From the NCBI GenBank assembly GCA_002118135.1, contig BDIU01000054.1:62001-126000 (forward strand): 64,000 nucleotides of DNA, written 5' to 3'. The stretch is from Trebouxia sp. TZW2008. Its lineage: Eukaryota > Chlorophyta > Trebouxiophyceae > Trebouxiales > Trebouxiaceae. The stretch's first letter is position 1. Each line of letters begins with the position of its first letter. The notes beneath the pieces are model-generated. The model was not told the origin of the DNA and ran no database searches. It worked only from the letters and a program-made list of their open reading frames with translations. Shown piece by piece: positions 11,114 to 22,688 of this stretch. The position numbers and the translations under genes are program-made.

Positions 11114-14100
11114 TCAAGCATGCACTAAGGAGGTCCTCCGACCAAGCAGTGTGCCCAGAAAGATTCGGCCTTTCTGCCGTCTGTATGATGCAAGCGTTAG
11201 CAAGGGCTCTGGACCATCTCTGGTGGCTGTTCTTTGGTTCATACACACCATCTCACATCGAGCACAGGGCCCTGCAGAGCATGACAATATCCTGCATCTC
11301 TTGCCTGTGGTGCAGCTTTACTGCTGCAGCTGCAACCGGTTGTGCAATATTGGATCCAAATGCATTTTGGCCAGGACAAGCTCTCTTTGCAGTGCTTGCG
11401 CTTGTGTCCAGATCGACGCCTTTGGGCTTATGAGACTGTCAGATTGTGAGCTGCAAGGCAGCACAACACAGCGCAGCGCAGCGCACCTGCTGTGAAGAAG
11501 ACGTTGGGCCCAATGTGCACTTCTTGCCAGGTGTCCTCAGCATAGGCAGCCATATTTAAACCTCCCACCAGCAAATTTGGTCTGAACCGTGACAGCTGGC
11601 CAGCATCTGTCACATCTAGCTGTTGACTGCTTTTGAAGTTTGGCCCCTTGCTAGCTTGAACAGCCAGGCGGGCCTGCACATCTGCTAGGCTGGCGCTGGT
11701 CATCAGTAGGAACTGCCCTTCATTGGCAAACCCTGAAAGGCAACCAGCTGATCTGAAAGGCAGACAAATGACCTAAAAGGCTTCTGTTAGGCAGCACCTG
11801 GGCATTAAAGGCAGAATGCTGGTCTGCTTTGAGACTTGAGCGGTTGAAATGGCGCTGGTCATCAGCAGGAACTGACCTTCATGGTAAAGCCTGGAAGGCA
11901 AATACATGCTTTCAACAGGCAGCCATCAGAGTTTCAAGGCGGAGATCTGATCTGGCAACATGGCAGGCACACCCAATCATCTGGTATCAAATATCAAAAG
12001 TTAGATTGCGCAAGCACGGGAGTGTTGCTGTGTATGTTTTGTACATGTCTGCCCAACACACTTGCACCGTACTGGACGGGCAAAGCATGAACCAGTCCCG
12101 TCTGTTTTGCAAATTCACTGTCGCAACATGGACTCAGGCTAAAGTGTGCCTAGATTCTGATCATATGCAACATGCGGTCAAAATGTTGAAACAGTTGACT
12201 GACCTATGTGCCCACTAAGGTCAGCGTCACAACCCTTGCCAGGCCAGGGTCTCTGCATTGGGGCAATAGGTTTTCTGCTGCCTGGCTGTTGCCTAACTAG
12301 GCAACACCTGACGCCCAGGGCTTGCTGGAACCAGGCCTTCACCTCTTCTTGTGTGCTGCCACAAATTCCCTCCTGCATGATGACATTGCTGTCTGGCTTT
12401 TGCACAACGCCAAAACAATGTTCTTATTGTGGAAGCTTTTGGTTCATCTTGCTTTCACAACCGCACGGCAAGTAATCATAATAACAAATGGTTACACTAT
12501 CCAGCACATGTGCTAGGTGTGTGTGGCCCAAGTCCTATCCCGCCAGGCCGGCTTGTTCTGAGCATCACGATAAGGACGCTTGATGTTCAACGCGCAAAAG
12601 TCAGACAAAACGACGGCGTTCCATATCTTCCTAAGTCGACCCTGTGGGTTTGGGCCCTTGACCTGACCAAACAGCATGATTTCAGGTAAGTGTGAGAAGC
12701 AAAGGGAGCGGCACACCCTGGCAAGGGGAGAACACAATGCAAGACACCAACATGCTGTTGATGATCATCAGGCTGAAGTTTTGGCACAGCTCCAGACTGC
12801 AGATCTTATCTGAATAGATAAGCACTGACTAGCTGCTGTCTTGGTGTGGCGAAACACACACTTCAGGGTTTGGCAGGTTTTTGGCACAACCCACACCTGG
12901 AGGCTGCAGATGTTGTCAGCGCAGATGCGCACTTGCACATGACTGCCGTCCTAACATCAGACAATCCCACTTGAGGGTTTTTCAGGGTTTCAGCACAACC
13001 CATACCTGGAGGCTGCAGACATTGTCAGCGCAGATGCGCACTTGCACATGACTGCTGCCCAGGAGACCCTGTGACCCCTCTGTGATTTCAGAGCCGCTCA
13101 GAGGCAGTGGAATCAGCAGATTGCTGAGCATACCAGGTGCACTGACCTGCATCCCAAAGCAAATGTGTGCTATAAACTTCTGCCATCAGGAAACACCTTC
13201 ACAGCTTGACTGCCAGTGTGAAGACCATGTGTGGTTTCAGAGCCGCTCAGAGGCAGTGGAACCAGCAGATTGCTGAGCATCATGCCATGACCATTCGTAC
13301 TTTTACTAAAGTGTATCCATTGACTGTCAGAGCTGTGGGTGCAACCATACAGACTTGAAGTTCCGAGTACATTTGAGAGAGATTTGCCGAATGGCTCACG
13401 CACCTGACTCTGTCGCAGCATCTGTAAAAGCTGAGCTTATTGCAAGCTGCTCAAGTGTGCGTGTAGAAGGGTCTGGATCCATGGCAATATGCGTGACTAA
13501 GCACAATGACAACTATAGTCAACAAATCAGGTGACTTCCATAACCTTATGAACCACTGTCGTCTCACCTGCATGACTCCTTGATCTAAGTCAACCCTAGG
13601 CTGCACCAGAGCCAATTTAGGCAAACCCTTCTGGGTCAGTACCAACCCATCATCCCCGACCAGCGCCCATTCCCTATCCAGCAGAAGGCCATTAGGGCCT
13701 AGGGGCCATTCAGGAACCCTGATGCCCCCACATGACTTGATAGGGTACAGCCAAATTCCCTCTAGGCTTCCCTGACTTGCACATGGGCTGCTTGGCTTAC
13801 TCGTGCTGGCAGATTCATTTGAATGCAGCCGCTGCAACTGCAGCTGTGACTGCAGCTGTACTGATGATGGCAGTTGAGACGGAAGCTGGGGCTGAAGTTG
13901 GGATTGGAGTTGTGACTGCAGCTGTACTGATGACAGCAGCTGAGATGGAAGCTGAGGAGGCTGAAGTTGGGAATGAAGTTGTGTCTGAGGTTGCGACTGT
14001 GGATCTATTTGACTTTGAGTTGGCAGCTGAGGCTGAAGCTGAAAAGGCAGCTGAGGCTGAAGATGAGGTTGCGTCTGAGGCTGGAGCTGTGACGGTAGCT

Positions 14101-17100
14101 GAGGTTGAGAAAATGACTGTGCCTGAAGCTGGGAAGGCAGCTGAGACTGGAGCTGAAATTGCACCTGAGGCTGGAGCTGTGACAGTAGCTGAGGCTGAGA
14201 GGACGACTGTGCCTGAGGCTGCAACTGAAGCTGTGAAGCCGTCCAGGCAGTCACTGAGTAACCACACCTTATCCAGGGCATCCGTGCCAACCAAGATCTG
14301 TTTGACTCACCAGCTGCCGCCGCAGCTGCTGTGCTGCTGCTACTAGCACTAGCTGCTTGTCCAGGTTTCCTAGCAGCTTCTGGTGAAGCTGCTGCTGCTG
14401 CTGCTGCCGGCAACGGCGGTGATGATGATGATGGAAGTTGATCAGTGCAGTGACCATTGAAGAAGAGGTTTGAATTTGCACTCGGTGTTGGCAGCATTGA
14501 ATGTGAGCAGTGTGCATCCATACTGAACGGCCCAAGACCGTGCTTTGAAGCAGAAAAGGACTGCCGGTTCGGCACGCTGCACGAGGTTGAAGCACCACTA
14601 GCCTGGATCTGGGACTCTGAAGAAGAAGAGTGTGGAATGCTTTCACAGCATGGGACTGACTCGCTGGCAATCTGCGGTCTGTGAGGAGAAGAAGAAGCAG
14701 GCTGCTGACTAAGTCTCTGGCCTTGCTGAGACTCATTGCAAGATGCTGACTCAGCATTGTTGAGAAAGCAGGAGGTGAGGAATGACAAAATGGCTTCTGC
14801 ATCTTCAAGTGTGCTCATCCATCCAAAAGACACTCTGACTGCTCCTGTTGGCCTGAAGCAAAAGAAGAAGACTTGGCTTGCAGCAGCAGAAGAAGAGTCG
14901 TCAGCTTGCAGAAGAAAGAAGAAGAGTATTGCAAGAATGCAAGAAGAGTACTGCTGCTGCATTTTCGAGAGTGCTCTTCTATCTAGAAGACAAAGTGACT
15001 GCTCCTGTTGGCCTGCAGCAGAAGAAGAAGAGTCGTCTTGTAACAGCAGAAGAAGAAGAGGATGGCTGCTGCATCTTCAAGTGTGTTGATACATCCAAAA
15101 GACACTCTGACTGCTCTTATTGACCTGAAGCAGAAGAAGATGAGTTGGGTTGTGGCAGCAGAAGAAGAGTCGTCAGCTTGCAGAAGAAAGAACAAGAGTC
15201 ATGGCTTCTGCATCTTCGAGAGTGCCCTTCCATCCAGAAGACACTCTGACTGCTCCTGTTGGCTTGCAGCAGAAGAAAAAGAGTCAGCTAACTGCAGCAG
15301 AACATGACTTAGGTTGCAGCAGAACATGACTTAGGTTGCAGCAGGTCAAGAAGAAGAAGAGGAGGATAGGAGGTGGGTATGCCTGCATGGAGAAGAAAAA
15401 GGACCAGCATGATGAAGAGGAAGAGGTCAGGGTTGTCTCCAGCTCAGGTGAGGAAGAAGGAGGGAAAAAGAGAAGAACAAGATTCAGCTTGCAGCAAAAG
15501 AAGAAGGGATGCAATAAGCAGGAGACATTCTTTTTCGCAGGGGTTGAGTGAATTAATACTTGAACAAAATGATTTGCTGCCTATAGTGTTGTTGCTCTCC
15601 CATCAGACACTCAAGGAGAAGTCAACAGAAATCATGTATGAAAAACAAATCAAAACTCTCTCACCTGCCATCTATGATGTCATGATCATCCCAGCACACA
15701 TGCCCGGCCTCAAAATTGCGCTTCAGCTGAGCTGCGCTAAGTCCCAAATGCTTTGCACATGCTCCAGGGTTACAAAAACAGCCTGTCCGTAGGTAGATGC
15801 CATGCAGACCTGCCAGCTTCTCCACCTCCCTGTTTCAGCCACAAAAAGAGGTTGTTTTGCTTTTTGCTGGCAATTCTGGCTTGATGTGAAAGCAAAAGTT
15901 GCATCTCAGCTGAGACGTACTAGGTCCCAGGTGTTTTGCACACGCTCCAGGATTACAAAAACAACCTGTCCGCAGGGAAATGCCGTGCAGACCTGCCAGC
16001 TTATCCACCTCCCTGTTTCAGCCACAAAAGAGTTTGCTTTGCTTTATTTCTGGCAATTTTGAGTTGGTTTGAAATGAACAGTTGCGTCTCAGCTGAGTTG
16101 CCTTCAGTCCCAGCTGCTTTGCACCTGCTGCAGGGTTACACAAACAGCCTGTCCGCAGTCAACTACTGTGAAGGCCTGCCAGCTTCTGCACCCAACTGTT
16201 GCAGCTACAGACAGTACTCGGTCTCTTCTGTTTGTGGAAATCCTTGCCTCTTTATGGGTGTAGGCAGCTCAAGCCATGCAGGCCTGCTAGTTCAACAAGC
16301 TTTCGTTTTCAGCGACCAATAGTTGCTGTTCTGCCTTCTCTTCTATAGCTATGGCTTGCACGTCAATCATGTTAGGGCTAACAAGCTATCAATACCACTC
16401 AACCACATACAAGTCAAAGTAAAAGCTATGCAGCATCCACAGAATGCCAACGCCCTGTCTGTAATTGCGCACATCATTGCAGGCAAGCAAACCCAGCGAG
16501 CACCAGCAGCTCTGCAATGGACGCGCCATCAGATTGACTCATGCTGGACCGATATGAGGATTGTCCCACACTGTCTGATCTTGAACGGTTTGGTGCACAT
16601 TCCTGTAGCAAGAAGTGCTGACCTGTAGCCAGTCGGACTGCCGTCAGCTTGCAGCACATTGAATGTCACCACAGGGCCTTGCCTCACCACCCCAGGGCAA
16701 TGCAGCACAGCCCCAGCACCCTGCATGGTGACAGGTGCAGGGCAGTTGGCAGCAGCCTTTCTGCCCTGCCCTTGAGCCCTGGCGCTGTCGCCAGTGGCCC
16801 TTGTGCCCTGCCCTTCAGCCCTGGAGCTGTCTGCTGTGCTGCTTGACGCATTTGATCTGGGTGTGTTGAGAGTGTGTGCGCCGTACAGCACACACAACGG
16901 CTGACCATTTGCATGCTGCAACTCAGCCAACCTTGTTGCAAACCACCTGCACACAAGCACTGCTGTCAAAGCCATAAGCACTATCACGTATTGATAGCAG
17001 GACATCTGGAATGTAGCGTGCCCAACTGACACATCATCTTACACGCAGAGCAACAACAAGTCAAACAAGCTTTGTTGCCTGTTGCTTCTGTCATGCAAAG

Positions 17101-20100
17101 GCGCGTCTATCATGTTTGCTTTGCAGTTCATCTCTCAGCAATTCAGCACACAGACGTCGCAGTGCAAGACCAATCACCACACAGACAATTTACAAGATCA
17201 GCTGCGCAGACCTTCCTTTGGTGCATGCCTTGCAGCAGCATATATCACATGTGACAATGCATGCTGCCTGAGCAAGTGCTACACAGCAATCAATGCAACA
17301 AAACTTGTGACAGTGCATGCTTGGTTGAGGAAGTATCATGCAGTAGTGACTGGCAGATTGCTGACCTCGTGACTGTGCCTGTGTGCGACGCAATGGCGGG
17401 AAAGCCTCCCAGCGCTGCCAGCTGGCGGAAGCCATGTCTGACTGCAGCAATGCCCAGGTAGTGTGCAGTGCCGTCTTCCAGTCCAGCGGCCCCCTCTCTC
17501 CTCCTGCACATATAGAGGCTATGGGTTGAGGGTTCAGCATTTAGGGTATTGCTTTCAGACTTGATGGCAGCAATGCCCAGGTAGTGTGCAGTGCCGTCTT
17601 CCAGTCCAGCAGCTCTCTCCCTCCTCCTGCACATATGGGCTACGAATTTGGGCTATGTGTTTAGGGTTCGAGATGCAGGGTCTTTGCAGCCTTTGTCGCT
17701 GAATGCAGGCAAAAGCCATGTGTGACTGCAGCAATGCCCAGGTAGTGTGCAGCGCTGTCTTCGAGTCCAGCGACTCAATCCCTTCTCCTGCACACATGGG
17801 CTGTGGGTTGCAGGTTCAGTTTTTGACAGCCGCAATGCAACTCCCAAAGTACTTCTTCCACGTCACGTGCTGTAATGTCATGCACTGTACATGACACAGC
17901 GAGTGGTGAATTACCTCACAAAGTCCTCTTCTGCAAGGGATGCTGCCATGCACTCCTCACAGCTGTTGTATGCTCTAGTGTGCTGTGCTGTCATGTACAT
18001 ATAAGTGTCACAAGGCTCAGTGACTCACCTTACAAAGTCTTCTTCAGCAAGGGATGCTGCCACAGTGCCGCCGCCAAAGTATCTCTTCCTCTTCATCAGC
18101 AGGGGCACTGCCCTCTTGTGCACCAGAAGTGCCCCTAGCCCTGTGGGATATCCAAAGATTTTGTAATATGACAGAGCCTGCAAAGAATGCAGTTTTGCAC
18201 TTTAGTCAACTGATGAAGAAGGCTCATTCCAACAAGGCAGTGTACACTTATGCAGTTGCATTATCTGCTAAAAACCCCTTGCTGTACATGTTTTGACCTG
18301 ATGAAAAAGGTTTGTTGATTTTTTCCACCTTTCCAGTCTGATCCTGAGCATGACCAACAAGGAGTACAAGATTCAGTTGTCACGCCAATGTGATTTCAGC
18401 CCTGATCCTGTTTGGTGACAATTTCCAAGCAGTGGCTTCAGCTTGGTTTTCATGGCACATATAGTTTGAGTAGCCCATATTGGAGCTGGCAGAAACAGGT
18501 GATGCACTGGGCAAGTGCCTGTGTTTGACTGAAAATCTCCCCTGGTAGTTTTGTGCCAGATGCAGGCTGCACACACATGCACCTTTCTCATATTCACAGC
18601 GTACAAGCTGCACGGCCATGCAATACTGAGACTTGGCAAAGCTCAGCTTTTGTTCTGCAATGCTGCTCTTACCACAAAATCTGCTGGATGTTGGGTCAGG
18701 TCTGGAGGCAAAGAAGCACACGCTTTGGCAGCATCAATCAGCACATGCCATCTGCTGCCCTGGCCCTCTTCTTTGCCTCTTGACCCTGGCAAACTGCTCT
18801 GTTGCTCCTGCTCTTCAATGCCTGTGACTCCTGACCTGCTGCTGGCTCTACCCTGTTTTTCTTGTTCATTGCCTTGGACAGCTGGCCTGCCGCTCTGGTC
18901 ACGCTGTTCCTCTTCACATTGCTTGGCTGACTGATCTTGTGAATGATGTAATACTGCTAATTGGCTGACCGTAGGATAAGATTCGCTGCTCGAGACACTC
19001 AAGCCATGAGTTTGAATTTGATTGATCACAGCAGGTTCATAACGCGCGCCGCTGAAATTGGACTCTGCAGGAAAGGCGAAGAGGCAAGGTGCCATGCTTG
19101 AGCCAGATTGCTCTTCCTCACGCCTTACAGAGGAAAACAAATCCTCTGAGCACTGTTGGTCATGAGATGCTGATGCAGATGAAGGAGAAGAGTGCCCCAG
19201 GCGCTGTCCATGTTCAGACGCTGATGTGGACGAGGATGAAGGAGATGGGGCTGAGTGACTACATCTCACATCCTTCCTAGAGGCTGGCTGTTGCACAGGG
19301 AGGTCTGATTGCTGTGCTGCCGTTGCTGAGGAATGTATGTGTCGCTGCATAGGTGCACTGGCTGCTCTGAACTGCATCTTGCTACTGTCTGCACAGCAAC
19401 CAGATTCCTGTAAACAAGGTTTTCAAAGGGAAGTGGACCCTCCGAGAACAGCAAGATCAAAATGAAGCAGACTTTCAAGGCAAGAAATGTGTTTGTCGCT
19501 GCATGAATGCACTGACTGCTGTGAAATGCATCTTGCTGCTACCTGCACAGCAACCAGTTTCTTGTGAAGCAGACTTGACCCCACAAACTGAAGTACATTC
19601 AAGTACAGAAACCTGCCCCGTGAAGCAGACTTGACGCTGGGAAACTTTGCAAAGAATGCCAGAGCTGAGTGTACAGCAAGCGCAGGCATACAAAGGACAT
19701 CAGCTGCCTATAGACAGTCAGGCCATCAGCCATGGTTGCTGGAAAATGGACCCGCAATGGACTCCATTTTGACGCATGTAGCTGTAGCATTCAAAGCCAT
19801 GACGACTTCTACAAATTGACTTCTAGCATTTGCAAACCTGCATTGGTGAAATACAAACCTGACTCCATTTGAGTAAATGTTCCTGTACCACCCTGGTCGA
19901 AAGTCGAAAGTGATCTGTCTGACGCCCAGCATGCTGTTGCGATTGCACACAATGGCAAACAAAGCTTCAGCATTTGTTTCAGTGCTGAAAACAATACCTA
20001 CTATTGACTCCATTGCTATGCATGTAGCTGTAGCGCCCTGGTCCAACGCGATCTCTCTGATGCCCAAAACGCTGTTGTGGTTGTCTTGTGTGTAGACAAA

Positions 20101-22049
20101 CTGGGAGTCTTGTGACCAGGGGAAACATTCCGCTACCAACTTCAACGCACCTGCAGATAAAAGAAGAACACTCCAAACCAGAAGTGTGCTGTCTGTTGAG
20201 AACATGGGAAAAACACAGACAAGACAACCGCGCTGACTTCTGGGCACCAAAGCTGCCTGCCTGAGGCTGAAAACGTAGTGTGAAAGGACTCTAGTTTATG
20301 CTCACAAGCATTCAACTTGCACCCTTCCATGTGCATGGTGTGAACATTGTCTGCATTGGAAATGTGTGTGACGACATATGCTGGGCTGCTTTGGGCACGT
20401 CGAAAGGTTCCCATGACGACGCCTAGAGGATAAAAGCCTTTCTTGCCCTTTTTTTCTCTTGTGGTTTTCAACACAGAAGTAAGGGATATGTCTGGAACCA
20501 GCATCACCTGTTGCGCTTGAGGTGAACACACACTCATACTTGCCCAAGGGTGCGTTGCACATCCCTAAGCTTTGCTGTCTAGCTTCTGCCACTGCTTGGG
20601 CAGAACCCTCGTTGCCTAACCAGCCATGCTGGTCCTGTTTTGTGATCACACAAGTATCAGACATGTTCATGAGACAAGAATATCACCTGTTGCGCCTGAA
20701 GTGAACACACACTCATACTGCCCCAAGGGTGCATTGCACGCCTGTAGAAGTTGCTGCCGTGCTTCTGCCACAGCTTGGGCAGACCCCGCACCACCTTGTT
20801 TTCTATTTCTTTGTAAACGTAAAAGATGTGTCGGACAGCAAATGTATCACTTTTTGCGCCTGACGTGAACACGCATTCTTATCGCCCCAAGGGTGCATTG
20901 CACATCCCTAAGCTTTGCTGTCTGGCTTCTGCCACTGCTTGGGCAGAACCCTCCTTGCCTAACCAGCCATGCTGGTCTTCTCTTTTGAACACACAGTATC
21001 AGATGCGTTCACGACTCAAGAGTCTCACTTATTGCGCCTGATCTGAACACAGACTCATACTCTCCTGAGGGTGCATTGCACATCTCTAAGGTTTGCCTAG
21101 CTTCTGGCACTACTTGGGTAAAATCCTGGTTGCTTATTTCGCTGATTTCTTCTCCAGTTGAAAAATGGTGTTTGGACAAGAAAGTATCACCTATTGCACC
21201 TGAGGTGAACACACAGCCATACTCTCTCAAGAGTGCTTTGCACATCCCTAAGCTTTGCTGCCTACCTCTGCTTGGGCAGACACTACATTGCCTAACCAGC
21301 CATGCTGGTCCTTTCTTGTGAACACACAAGTATCAGACATGTTCATCACACAAAAGTCTCACCTGTTGCGCCTGATGTGAACACACACTCATACTCCCCC
21401 AAGGGTGCATTACACATCTGTAGGGTTTGCTGCCGCGCTTCTGCCACTGCTTGGGCAGAACCTTCATTGCCTGACCAGCCACGCTGGCTGTGGGGGTTAC
21501 CAAACAAGTGAGACTCCAAGTCCTGCAATCATTGTTACCGTCTTGCCAATCCCATGCTGTCATGCACATGTTTCCAGAATTCAAATTTGGAACTCTTTTG
21601 CATGTCGTGTAGTCAGCACAGGTTGTCACAATCATAAACGCAATGCTGTTGATTTGACTGCAATTCTCGTAATGCAAGTGACCACTTTGTATCAAGTCTC
21701 AGATTGATCTGACGAGCTGGGCGTCACAAAGAAACAGGTCCAAAGTTTGCACCTGTTTGAAAGCGTCTATTTGGCTTTTGGTGTACAGGGTTGCCCCAGC
21801 ATGATCTGCGTAGACCTTGCCCTTTACGTGCGGAAATGCTGTCTGCAGCAAGCGATCTAATTTGCCATTGTAGCCATAGCCGTCTCCAACCGCAAGCCGA
21901 GAGTGATCAAGGGCACTGCTGACCCGCCCCGAACCTGCGACAGGGCACGCAGCATTTGCGATCACACTGTCCCTCTCTGCTTGTCCTGTCAGCATACCAA
22001 TGTCCTCCAATGAAACAAGAGTTGTAAAGTACGTCGCAGTTGACGTCAT
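11114..22049 (-). CDS. MOCOS: Molybdenum cofactor sulfurase (ABA3/MOCOS type)
   Basis: Thirteen exons in phase: 22049-21753, 21522-21363, 20150-19998, 19388-18673, 18177-18029, 17503-17366, 16946-16623, 15829-15665, 14852-13568, 13146-13006, 12372-12234, 11732-11487, 11271-11114 (TGA); 1356 aa. The enzyme turns the oxo Mo cofactor of xanthine dehydrogenase and aldehyde oxidase into the sulfido form, using L-cysteine and PLP. Seen in order: YADHAGATLY, LFGNPHSQ and FTSGAT of the NifS-like fold, PWSQDSQFVYTQDNHNS, FAFPAESNFSGARY, WHVLIDAAKACA, GYPTGLGALLV, the cysteine motif RTGCFCNPGACAKHLG, FEAGHVCWDDHDIIDG, VRVSFGWMSTLEDA, then the MOSC domain (WLYPIKSCGG, SAPGM, FANEGQFLL, RFRPNLLVGG, GPCARCEMVC). 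It is longer than the ~820-890 aa usual for the family because exon 4 carries a Ser/Glu-rich insert and exon 9 a Gln/Ser-rich linker. Divergent from SRP72. The end of exon 11 (GGCAAGG|gt) is the least certain boundary. Confidence 0.93.
12474..12560. repeat. Dispersed repeat, copy 1 (second copy at 27158-27246)
   Basis: About 87 bp nearly identical in direct orientation to 27158-27246 in SRP72. It holds the 12-bp palindrome AGCACATGTGCT and the block gtgtgtggcccaagtcctat. It sits in a MOCOS intron. No terminal repeats or coding potential seen, so probably a fragment of a short mobile element. Confidence 0.8.
12789..12945 (-). repeat. Echoes of the 3' end of MOCOS exon 10
   Basis: A copy at about 12890-12945 repeats HVQVRICADNxCSLQ with its own CAG|gtgtgg donor. 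A shorter remnant (DKICSLE-like) lies near 12790-12815. The real exon end is at 13006. Confidence 0.8.
13195..13295 (-). repeat. Echo of the 5' part of MOCOS exon 10
   Basis: It repeats MLSNLLVPLPLSGSE but not the VSAPGM start or the VRICAD end, which only the copy at 13146-13006 has. Confidence 0.85.
13800..14330 (-). repeat. Gln/Leu/Ser/Pro repeat and Ala/Ser-rich linker inside MOCOS exon 9
   Basis: Minus-strand codons read degenerate repeats of the type SQLQPQLPSQLQ for about 150 residues, preceded by a poly-Ala/Ser stretch coded by CTG/CAG-rich DNA around 14390-14410. It separates the NifS-like domain from the MOSC domain. It is coding, and the open frames on the other strand are its shadow. 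Confidence 0.9.
14930..15270 (-). repeat. Three echoes of the 5' end of MOCOS exon 9
   Basis: Copies at about 15200-15270, 15060-15130 and 14930-15030 repeat the coding start for PTGAVRVSFGWMSTLEDA with variants such as IRAVRVSFGCINTLEDA. Each sits next to GAA/CTT-rich sequence. Period about 120-145 bp. Confidence 0.88.
15905..16205 (-). repeat. Two echoes of the MOCOS active-site cysteine exon
   Basis: The copy at about 16020-15905 keeps an open frame including LRTGCFCNPGACAKHLG. The copy at about 16205-16083 has a TGA and LRTGCLCNPAAGAKQLG. Neither contains the FEAGHVCWDDHD end, which only exon 15829-15665 has. Period about 180 bp. Confidence 0.92.
17560..17800 (-). repeat. Two echoes of the 5' end of MOCOS exon 6
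   Basis: Copies at about 17636-17565 and 17796-17725 repeat the tgcag acceptor and RRExAAGLEDGTAHYLGIAA. The second is diverged (GIESLDSKTALHTTWALLQ in a shifted frame). Neither continues to the GGFPAIASHT end. Confidence 0.88.
17900..17955 (-). repeat. Echo of the 3' end of MOCOS exon 5
   Basis: It repeats about 40 bp around the AASLAEEDFV coding end and its donor, about 105 bp downstream in the gene from the true exon end at 18029. Confidence 0.75.
19490..19560 (-). repeat. Echo of the 5' end of MOCOS exon 4
   Basis: It repeats the sequence around the tgcag acceptor and the SSKMxF..SAPMQR coding start, then diverges. The real exon starts at 19388. Confidence 0.78.
19735..19965 (-). repeat. 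Two echoes of the 3' part of MOCOS exon 3
   Basis: The copy at about 19960-19855 resembles NSVLGIREIALDQGATAT (reads NSMLGVRQITFDFRPG). The copy at about 19830-19740 resembles ATATCIAMESIVG (reads ATATCVKMESIAG). Both follow the real exon end at 19998. Confidence 0.85.
20500..21315 (-). repeat. Five echoes of MOCOS exon 2
   Basis: Donor-side copies (cacctgttgcgcctga-like on the plus strand) lie near 20506, 20684, 20848, 21025 and 21187, with the real one at 21359. Period about 160-180 bp. Several keep the frame for QAVAEARQQ, MCNAPLGEYECVFTSGAT and similar. All lack the LFGNPHSQ start seen only in exon 21522-21363. Confidence 0.93.
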
Positions 22050-22688
22050 GCAACCTGACCTATGCTTGTGCGAGAAGTGACACGTTCAACCTTGCTTCAC
22101 GGCAAGCGCTGCGTACCTTGTGAGTTTGCTGCACTCAAAGCATTACGTCTTGACAACCAACGAGCGATGTGGTCCCCGACACAGGCGAGATAGCGCCATA
22201 CAAGCTGTAGCAGCGAATAGACGGTGTCTAGGCGGGTGCCTTCGACAGCTGGCGAGCGCGGTGGATGCATCGCGCGCAGCCCAAATGTCCTGCTGAGTGA
22301 GTCAGCGCTAGCCGCGTTGCCCCGTTTGCAACGCGACAATGCAAAGTACAGGTCAGAGCCCTGGTCTCGCAAAAAGAGACCGCATTAGTCATGCACGTGC
22401 GCGTTGACCTAATGACGCACAGCGTGACTACACGGAGCAGTGTTGTTGAGCAGTTGAGTGCACATCCTAAGCTAGAAGCGATGCAAGCAGTCAAGCGGTG
22501 CCCCCAGAGGTCCGTGGCAATGTGATTCTTCACCACAGTAAGCAGACACTACTGGCAGCCGCGATTTGACTCCTGCGTGCGGAGAATTTGAGGGGCAACT
22601 GGTCCCTGACCTAAAGTAGCCGACGCACAGTGCGCACAACTGCACCGCCAAGCAGTCGTGCACAGGCACACTCTTGGCTGGTTACAAC
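22050..22688. promoter_or_regulatory. Divergent promoter region MOCOS / SRP72
   Basis: 639 bp between two start codons facing away from each other. No repeat copies and no clear TATA box seen. Base composition is richer in GC and CpG than the introns. Inferred to hold both promoters and 5' leaders. Confidence 0.6.

Noticed and set aside
13777..14346. 189-aa open frame on the plus strand (Ala/Glu/Val-rich)
   Set aside because: It is the antisense shadow of the Gln/Leu/Ser repeat in MOCOS exon 9. No start context, no homology, and it lies wholly within conserved coding sequence on the other strand.
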